11,434 bases of DNA from Terriglobia bacterium (GTDB lineage: Bacteria > Acidobacteriota > Terriglobia > UBA7540). The notes beneath the pieces were generated by a model that saw only the letters and a list, made by a program, of their open reading frames with translations, was not told the DNA's origin and ran no database searches. The stretch lies in the NCBI GenBank assembly GCA_030036915.1, contig JASHSC010000028.1:1-11434 (forward strand). The letters are read 5' to 3'. Shown in pieces: positions 6,914 through 11,434 of the stretch; position 1 is the stretch's first letter, and every line of letters begins with the position of its first letter. The position numbers and the translations under genes were made by a program.

Positions 6914-8428
6914 ATGGGTGGAAAAATAGGCATGGCGAACTCGGGCAAGCCGCCTTTGAGCAAGAGGTTGGGCCTTCTCGGTGTCGCCGCATCTTTAATG
7001 GCCATATTGGGGTTCTCCGTTACACATTCGCTCCGAGCCCTGGAAGGAACTTCCCGGTTATCCATTTTTCCGAACCCGACGGGATACCTGGGGACATTCT
7101 CGACCACAGGATCGATTGAACCCCAGAACCCTTTCCTTCAAAGCCTGGGAACCAACGGGCGAACCTGCAAAACTTGCCACATGCCCAATGACGCGTGGAG
7201 TGTGACTCCGCAGGACATCCAGGAACGCTTTCTGGCCACAAATGGCACCGATCCCATCTTTCGCCCTGTGGATGGTTCCGTCTGCCCGAACGCGCCGGGT
7301 GTGAATAATCTTCCTCCCTCCCACACAGCTTATAGCCTGCTTCTCAGCAAGGGCCTAATCCGAATTTCCATTGCAATTCCCTCCAATGCCCAGTTTACCG
7401 TCAAGGTCATCTCCGATCCGTATGGGTGCGCCATAACCACCGATTCAACAGGCCAGGAGTATCTCTCCATGTATCGCCGACCGCTGCCCGCAACCAATCT
7501 GGGTTTCCTGAGCACCGTGATGTTCGATGGGAGGGAAACCATCGATCCGCTGAACAATCCCTCAACCTATCAATCAAATCTGACGTTTGATCTGGAGCAT
7601 CAAGCCATGGACGCCGCTCTGACCCATGCCCAGGCGGTGGCCAGTCCCCCGCAGGAGCAACTCCAGCAGATTGTGAGCTTCGAAACGAGCACTTACACGG
7701 CCCAGCAGTTTGACTTTGCCGCGGGGGACCTGGGTGCGGCTGGAGCGAGCGGTGGGCCCACCCTCCTTTCGATGACGCCCTATTATCCGGGTATCAACGA
7801 CCCGTTGGGAGGGAATCCCACCGGTGCGGCGTTCAATCCCGATGCGTTCTCGATATTCACACCGTGGCAGAACCTGATGACGAGGGACGAGCGTTCTTTG
7901 GCGCGAGAATCCATTGCCCGCGGCGAGGTGCTGTTCAACACTGCGCCAGTCACCATTCAGGACGTCAAGGGACTTAACGATACGCTGGGAATAACCACGA
8001 TTATGGGTACTTGCACCACTTGCCACGATACTCCGAATGTGGGCGACCACTCTTTGCCCCTCCCTCTCGACATCGGCATCAGCGACGTCCCCGCGAATAG
8101 TAGTGACCCGGTGGCGCCCGCTCTGGCCGAACTCAATCCGCCCCGCACTCCCGTCTTTCAGCTCACTTGTACGACGCAGTTGGGCGCGCCGTCCAACCTA
8201 GTGGTCGAAACCACCGATCCCGGCCGGGCGATGATCACGGGCCATTGTGCGGATATCGGGAAATTCAAGGGACCCGTTCTGCGGGGTTTGGCAGGGCGAG
8301 CACCCTACTTCCAGAATGGCTCGGCCGACTCGCTTGATCAGGTCGTCCGCTTTTACAACCAGCGATTCTCCATGGGTCTCACCGAGAGCGACATGGCCGA
8401 TTTAGCGGCGTTCCTGCGCACCCTCTGA
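6914..8428 (+). CDS. Exported di-heme cytochrome c, MauG / cytochrome c peroxidase-like
   Basis: The product is 504 residues. AGGAGGGG at 6900-6907 lies 6 bases before ATG 6914 and favours this start over the in-frame ATG at 6932. Residues 1 to about 42 are a signal peptide (basic start, hydrophobic LGLLGVAASLMAILGF, likely cleavage after SLRA), so the protein is periplasmic. Two haem-binding sites are present: CKTCH at 85-89 and CTTCH at 367-371. The C-terminal block LRGLAGRAPYFQNGSA, then VVRFYNQ and MADLAAFLRTL, is typical of the MauG/bacterial cytochrome c peroxidase family, as is MFDGRE in the middle; M487 is a candidate axial ligand. Four further Cys (in VCPN, GCAI, LTCT, HCAD) could form disulfides. 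The spacing between haem sites, about 280 residues, is longer than in classical peroxidases, so an insertion is likely and the substrate (peroxide or a protein or small-molecule oxidation) is open. It is not clearly in an operon with its neighbours. Confidence 0.88.
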   Translation: MGGKIGMANSGKPPLSKRLGLLGVAASLMAILGFSVTHSLRALEGTSRLSIFPNPTGYLGTFSTTGSIEPQNPFLQSLGTNGRTCKTCHMPNDAWSVTPQDIQERFLATNGTDPIFRPVDGSVCPNAPGVNNLPPSHTAYSLLLSKGLIRISIAIPSNAQFTVKVISDPYGCAITTDSTGQEYLSMYRRPLPATNLGFLSTVMFDGRETIDPLNNPSTYQSNLTFDLEHQAMDAALTHAQAVASPPQEQLQQIVSFETSTYTAQQFDFAAGDLGAAGASGGPTLLSMTPYYPGINDPLGGNPTGAAFNPDAFSIFTPWQNLMTRDERSLARESIARGEVLFNTAPVTIQDVKGLNDTLGITTIMGTCTTCHDTPNVGDHSLPLPLDIGISDVPANSSDPVAPALAELNPPRTPVFQLTCTTQLGAPSNLVVETTDPGRAMITGHCADIGKFKGPVLRGLAGRAPYFQNGSADSLDQVVRFYNQRFSMGLTESDMADLAAFLRTL

Positions 8429-8432
8429 AGCG

Positions 8433-8455
8433 CCGGCGGGTACGCGGTCTTTTTG
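8433..8455 (+). terminator. Possible intrinsic terminator of the cytochrome gene
   Basis: Five bases after the stop codon, CCG-(g)-CG (8433-8438) can pair with CGCGG (8443-8447) around a GGTA loop, with one bulged G, and is followed directly by TCTTTTTG. The stem is short but GC-only and the T-tract is well placed. Confidence 0.45.
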
Positions 8456-8603
8456 AGCAATGTTACGCCTCCGAAATATCCGCTCGCAGGGGCGGCGCCG
8501 GCGGCCCCAGGGCAACCGCAGGTGTCGTCCCTACAATCTGCCTACCATAAACCACGGCAATGCAATGGTGAAGGGCAGGAACTTCCAATAAAGTCTTCTT
8601 ACG

Positions 8604-8631
8604 TGTCGTCTTTCTCCTCTCAATTTCGATA
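8604..8631 (+). repeat. 28-base leader element, copy 2 (upstream of vgrG)
   Basis: TGTCGTCTTTC (8604-8614), a 7-base pyrimidine middle, AATTTCGATA (8622-8631). Outer blocks are identical to 6828-6855. It ends 110 bases before the vgrG start codon, further than in copy 1. A shorter TGTCGTC also occurs at 8523-8529. Confidence 0.6.
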
Positions 8632-8741
8632 CTGGTATTGAAGGGCAAGAAAGATTTAATCGGAAATACCGGGGGAATGCCGCAGATCGGCAAGCACTCC
8701 TTTCCCGTCACTCAAGCTACTGGATTTAAAGGGACTTAGCC

Positions 8742-11162
8742 ATGCCCAGCTATACGCAGGAAGACCGTCCACTCGCCATCACAACGCCTCTGGGAAAAGA
8801 CGTATTGTTACTGAGCAGTTTCCGCGGCTCGGAGGCCATTTCGGAGCTGTTCAGCTTCCAGCTTGATCTCCTCGCCCAGGTGGAAACGCCCGTCCACTTT
8901 GACTCCCTCCTGGGGCAGCACGTGACCGTGGAGCTGCGGCTTCCGAGCGAGAAGACACGTTTCCTGAATGGAATCATCAAGAGCTTCACCCAGGGGTCGC
9001 GCGACGACATTTTTACCCACTATCGCGCGGAGATGGTGCCGCAGATCTGGCTGCTGGCCAAAAGGGTGAGGTGCCGCATCTTCCAGCGTCTCGCAGTACC
9101 TGACATTCTCCATGAGGTATTCGCCGGAATGGACGTCACCTACGAGACGACCGGAACCTACCTGCCGCGCGATTATTGCGTGCAGTATCGTGAATCCGAC
9201 TTCGACTTCGCCAGCCGACTTATGGAGGAAGAGGGAATTTACTATTTCTTCCAACACAGCGATGGCACCCACAAAATGATCGTGAGCGATTCAACCAACC
9301 GGCACCCCGCCGTACCCGGAGAAGACAAAGTCATTTACGACGAGATCGCGGGGACCGTGGGCCAAGGCAGCCTTGTCAGGAGCTGGGAGAAAACCCAGGA
9401 ACTCCGCTCCGGTGCCTACACGCTCTGGGACCATTGCTTCGAGATGCCCGGCAAGAATCTGGAAGCCAAGGAAAGGACTGTAGAGAGCATTGTCGCGGGA
9501 AAAGTGACGCATAAACTTCACGTAGGCGGAAATGACCATCTCGAGGTCTACGATTACCCTGGGGGGTACGCCCAGCGCTTCGATGGTGTCGACCGCGGCG
9601 GCACTCCCCAACCGCAAACTCTTAAGGACGTTATTAAAGACGGCGAAAGAACCGTGCGGATTCGCATGGAGCAGGAGGAGGTGGAGGGTCTGCGAATTGA
9701 AGGGACAAGCGGCTGCGGCCAGTTCACCGCCGGACACAAATTTACCCTCGAGCACCACTTCGATGGCGACGGCGAATATCTTCTCACCCGCCTCCAGCAC
9801 AATGCTCGCATGGGGGAAGGAAGCTATCGGAGTGCTGGCGCCGCCTCCGACTTCCATTACGAAAACCGCTTCACGTGTACTCCCACCGCCCTACCCTACC
9901 GGCCCCAGCGCCGGACGCACAAACCCGTCATCTCCGGGGTCCAGACCGCCACGGTGGTGGGTCCGCCGGGCGAGGAAATCTTCTGTGACAAATACGGCCG
10001 GGTAAAGGTGCAGTTCCATTGGGACCGCGAGGGCAAGAACAATGCCTCCAGCTCGTGTTGGCTGCGTGTTGCGCAGGTGTGGGCAGGGAAAGGCTGGGGC
10101 GCGTTCTTCTGGCCGCGCATCGGACATGAGGTGGTGGTGGTTTTCGAGGAAGGCGACCCCGACCAACCCCTGATTGTGGGCAGTGTGTATAACGCTCAAA
10201 ACATGCCGCCGTTTTCCTTACCCAAATTCAGTACCTTTGGCGGATTCAAATCGTGCAGTGTGGAGGGCTCGCCGAGCAAGAACTACAACGGGTTGTTATT
10301 TGTCGATGCCAAGTCCCATGAGCATTTGGCGATTCACTCTGAGCGGCATATGGTGATTTATGCTGAATACGACCGGACCTACCGGGTGGGACGGCATCAG
10401 GCGGAAAGAGTCCCGGGGGCGCGTGCCGTCACCGTGGGCGGTGTGCCCGTAGGCGGCGGCAGCGGCGGCGGGCCGAACAAGAACCTCTTCCAGCCGCCCG
10501 AACCTACCTCCTTTGCCGGCATCAATTCCGTTGTCGTTTACGGCGGCAATTTCCAAATCGCCTTCCCCCTCAACATGCAGGTGGCGTATGGCACAAATAT
10601 GCAAATTTGCGTGAATCCAGCGACTTGGGGGTTGTCGTTTCCGGACGAGGGCACCAACCCCGTTTCTGAGAGCGCCTTCCAGGTGCTGGGGAGCGGGATC
10701 GGTGGGAATATGCAGCTCACTCTGGGGACGAATGCCCAGGTGGTGATGGGACAGAGCATCAATGTCAACCTGGGACCTCCACCCCTGAATTTCGGAACGG
10801 GAGCAAATAATTTTAGCAGTTCCGCCTCGTTGCTTACCGGCGACCTCATGAGCCTTGGGATATTCATCTTCTTGTCTGCCTATTCCATTCCAGACGACGA
10901 TTTTCGCTCCATCCTGTTGATGGTCTTTCAGGGTTTGATGCAGGCACTGCTCTGCTACCTCATGAAGATCGAGCATGTTTGTGATATGAACGACACAGCA
11001 CAGAAGAAAATTTACGACCAGATCCATTTGACCGCAACCACGCAGGCGAATCGCCCCATCGCTGAGGTTTTGGGCATACTGACGAGTCTTACCCTTTCGG
11101 CGGTCCTTCCTCCCGTCATCGAAAGCTTTGAAGAGAAACAGCTCGATAATACCGGGAGTTGA
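8742..11162 (+). CDS. vgrG: VgrG/TssI spike protein with octad beta-helix and hydrophobic C-terminal extension
   Basis: The product is 806 residues. Residues 1 to about 380 are the gp27-like base (LAITTPLGKDVLLLSSFRG near the start; VQYRESDFDFASRLMEEEG and YYFF further on). About 395-485 is the gp5-like OB-fold (VVGPPGEEIFCDKYGRVKVQ, WLRVAQVWAGKGWGAFFWPR, IVGSVYN). It should form the trimeric tip of a type VI or related contractile injection apparatus. After a VgrG-type strand region (LAIHSERHMVIYAEYDRTYRVG) comes a Gly-rich linker with VGGGSGGG at 570-577, then two runs of three octads with pattern G-x-N-x-Q-I/V/L-x-hydrophobic at 601-624 and 654-677, split by 29 residues. Residues about 697-806 hold three hydrophobic helices (about 702-716, 723-741, 773-793) and a charged tail. 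This last part is not a standard VgrG ending and is a candidate effector or cargo-adaptor domain. No other secretion-system core gene is in the window. Confidence 0.93.
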   Translation: MPSYTQEDRPLAITTPLGKDVLLLSSFRGSEAISELFSFQLDLLAQVETPVHFDSLLGQHVTVELRLPSEKTRFLNGIIKSFTQGSRDDIFTHYRAEMVPQIWLLAKRVRCRIFQRLAVPDILHEVFAGMDVTYETTGTYLPRDYCVQYRESDFDFASRLMEEEGIYYFFQHSDGTHKMIVSDSTNRHPAVPGEDKVIYDEIAGTVGQGSLVRSWEKTQELRSGAYTLWDHCFEMPGKNLEAKERTVESIVAGKVTHKLHVGGNDHLEVYDYPGGYAQRFDGVDRGGTPQPQTLKDVIKDGERTVRIRMEQEEVEGLRIEGTSGCGQFTAGHKFTLEHHFDGDGEYLLTRLQHNARMGEGSYRSAGAASDFHYENRFTCTPTALPYRPQRRTHKPVISGVQTATVVGPPGEEIFCDKYGRVKVQFHWDREGKNNASSSCWLRVAQVWAGKGWGAFFWPRIGHEVVVVFEEGDPDQPLIVGSVYNAQNMPPFSLPKFSTFGGFKSCSVEGSPSKNYNGLLFVDAKSHEHLAIHSERHMVIYAEYDRTYRVGRHQAERVPGARAVTVGGVPVGGGSGGGPNKNLFQPPEPTSFAGINSVVVYGGNFQIAFPLNMQVAYGTNMQICVNPATWGLSFPDEGTNPVSESAFQVLGSGIGGNMQLTLGTNAQVVMGQSINVNLGPPPLNFGTGANNFSSSASLLTGDLMSLGIFIFLSAYSIPDDDFRSILLMVFQGLMQALLCYLMKIEHVCDMNDTAQKKIYDQIHLTATTQANRPIAEVLGILTSLTLSAVLPPVIESFEEKQLDNTGS

Positions 11163-11197
11163 AGTGGGTACCAGAAGGTTTTCATATTGAACGAAAC

Positions 11198-11203
11198 GAG
11201 GAG
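11198..11203 (+). promoter_or_regulatory. Ribosome binding site of the truncated downstream gene
   Basis: GAGGAG stands 7 bases before ATG 11211. It is the main evidence that the short open frame running off the window end is a real gene. Confidence 0.7.
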
Positions 11204-11210
11204 ACTTGGC

Positions 11211-11434
11211 ATGGAACCAGAAAAGAAGGTGGGTGGTGGGTCCGGCGGAGGCGATGACATTAATGAGTACATAACATCTACTGACGGCGCTGTAACCATT
11301 TCGGGAAATAACGTGGCAGTCCTTTCCATGCCTCCTATGCCGCCTACGGTAGCTGGGCCCACGGTGATTACCATCGCGGCAGACGATTTCACAGGGACAG
11401 GCGGGGAGGTGGACATCAATGGCACAAAGGGAGT
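11211..11434 (+). CDS. Unrecognised protein downstream of vgrG, 3'-truncated by the window
   Basis: A frame opens at ATG 11211 after GAGGAG and stays open to the end of the window (74 complete codons). It begins 48 bases after the vgrG stop with no terminator between them, so the two are probably co-transcribed. The visible part has no signal peptide or membrane helix. It starts MEPEKK, then VGGGSGGG (bases 11229-11252), identical as peptide to the VgrG linker at residues 570-577 but with different codons. It continues with strand-prone, Gly/Thr-rich sequence (VTISGNNVAVL, VITIAADDF, GGEVDINGTKG) and a Pro-rich turn (MPPMPPTVAGP). This looks like the beginning of a beta-helical or spike-tip protein rather than an enzyme. 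By position it could be an effector, a cargo adaptor or a tip extension. I do not recognise the family and the rest of the gene is unseen. Confidence 0.7.
   Translation, partial: MEPEKKVGGGSGGGDDINEYITSTDGAVTISGNNVAVLSMPPMPPTVAGPTVITIAADDFTGTGGEVDINGTKG

Larger units (their letters stand above)
8429..8741 (+). other. 313-base intergenic region before vgrG
   Basis: It holds the possible terminator at 8433-8455, a GC-rich inverted repeat (GGGGC 8489-8493 with GCCCC 8504-8508) and copy 2 of the 28-base leader element. No convincing gene is seen. A modest ribosome binding site, AAAGGGA at 8728-8734, precedes the vgrG ATG. Confidence 0.5.

Noticed and set aside
6693..6929. 78-codon + strand frame in the cytochrome leader.
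   Set aside because: TTG start without a ribosome binding site, runs over the real start of the cytochrome gene, and the peptide has no recognisable pattern.
8453..8641. 62-codon + strand frame between the cytochrome and vgrG genes.
   Set aside because: Starts in the T-tract of the possible terminator with TTG, no ribosome binding site, and covers the conserved 28-base element.
10296..11027. 243-codon minus-strand frame inside vgrG; similar long minus frames at 4074-4724 and 5754-6356 inside the kinase.
   Set aside because: Shadows of GC-rich coding sequence on the + strand, whose products are clearly recognised family members.

Overview
The window reads as bacterial chromosome, GC-rich by eye, with every supportable gene on the + strand. 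Three features together suggest Acidobacteriota or a similar soil lineage: an ECF-type sigma factor paired with a large receptor-like Ser/Thr kinase, a PEP-CTERM surface protein under a sigma-54 promoter, and a MauG/CCP-type di-heme cytochrome. This placement is inference; no rRNA or other marker gene is present.

Layout. (1) Bases 1-2108: the 3' part of a long tetratricopeptide-repeat (TPR) gene whose start lies outside the window. (2) Bases 2109-2987: a small cassette with a consensus -24/-12 sigma-54 promoter, a strong ribosome binding site, a 182-residue secreted Ser/Thr/Pro-rich protein ending in a PEP-CTERM sorting signal, and a 12-bp hairpin after it. (3) Bases 3254-6647: an ECF-like sigma factor and, 7 bases later, a 935-residue transmembrane Ser/Thr kinase with a long helical sensor region. 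They look like one operon. (4) Bases 6914-8428: an exported protein with two CxxCH haem sites. (5) Bases 8742-11162: a VgrG spike protein of 806 residues with an octad-repeat beta-helix and an unusual hydrophobic C-terminal extension. (6) Bases 11211-11434: the start of a further gene, cut by the window end, with a Gly-rich beginning that shares an octapeptide with the VgrG linker.

The genes do not form one obvious pathway. TPR plus PEP-CTERM fits an exosortase/extracellular-polymer context; sigma factor plus kinase is a signalling pair; VgrG plus the truncated gene begins a contractile-injection (type VI-like) cargo locus. The leaders of the cytochrome and vgrG genes share a 28-base element (24/28 identical, ungapped) not found elsewhere in the window. 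It may be a common promoter or operator linking these otherwise unrelated genes, possibly under the sigma factor encoded here, but that link is speculative.

The strongest leads are the VgrG C-terminal domain with the truncated downstream gene, the sigma-54 control of the PEP-CTERM gene, the Thr-Thr pair in the sigma factor where most ECF factors carry acidic residues, and the shared 28-base leader element.
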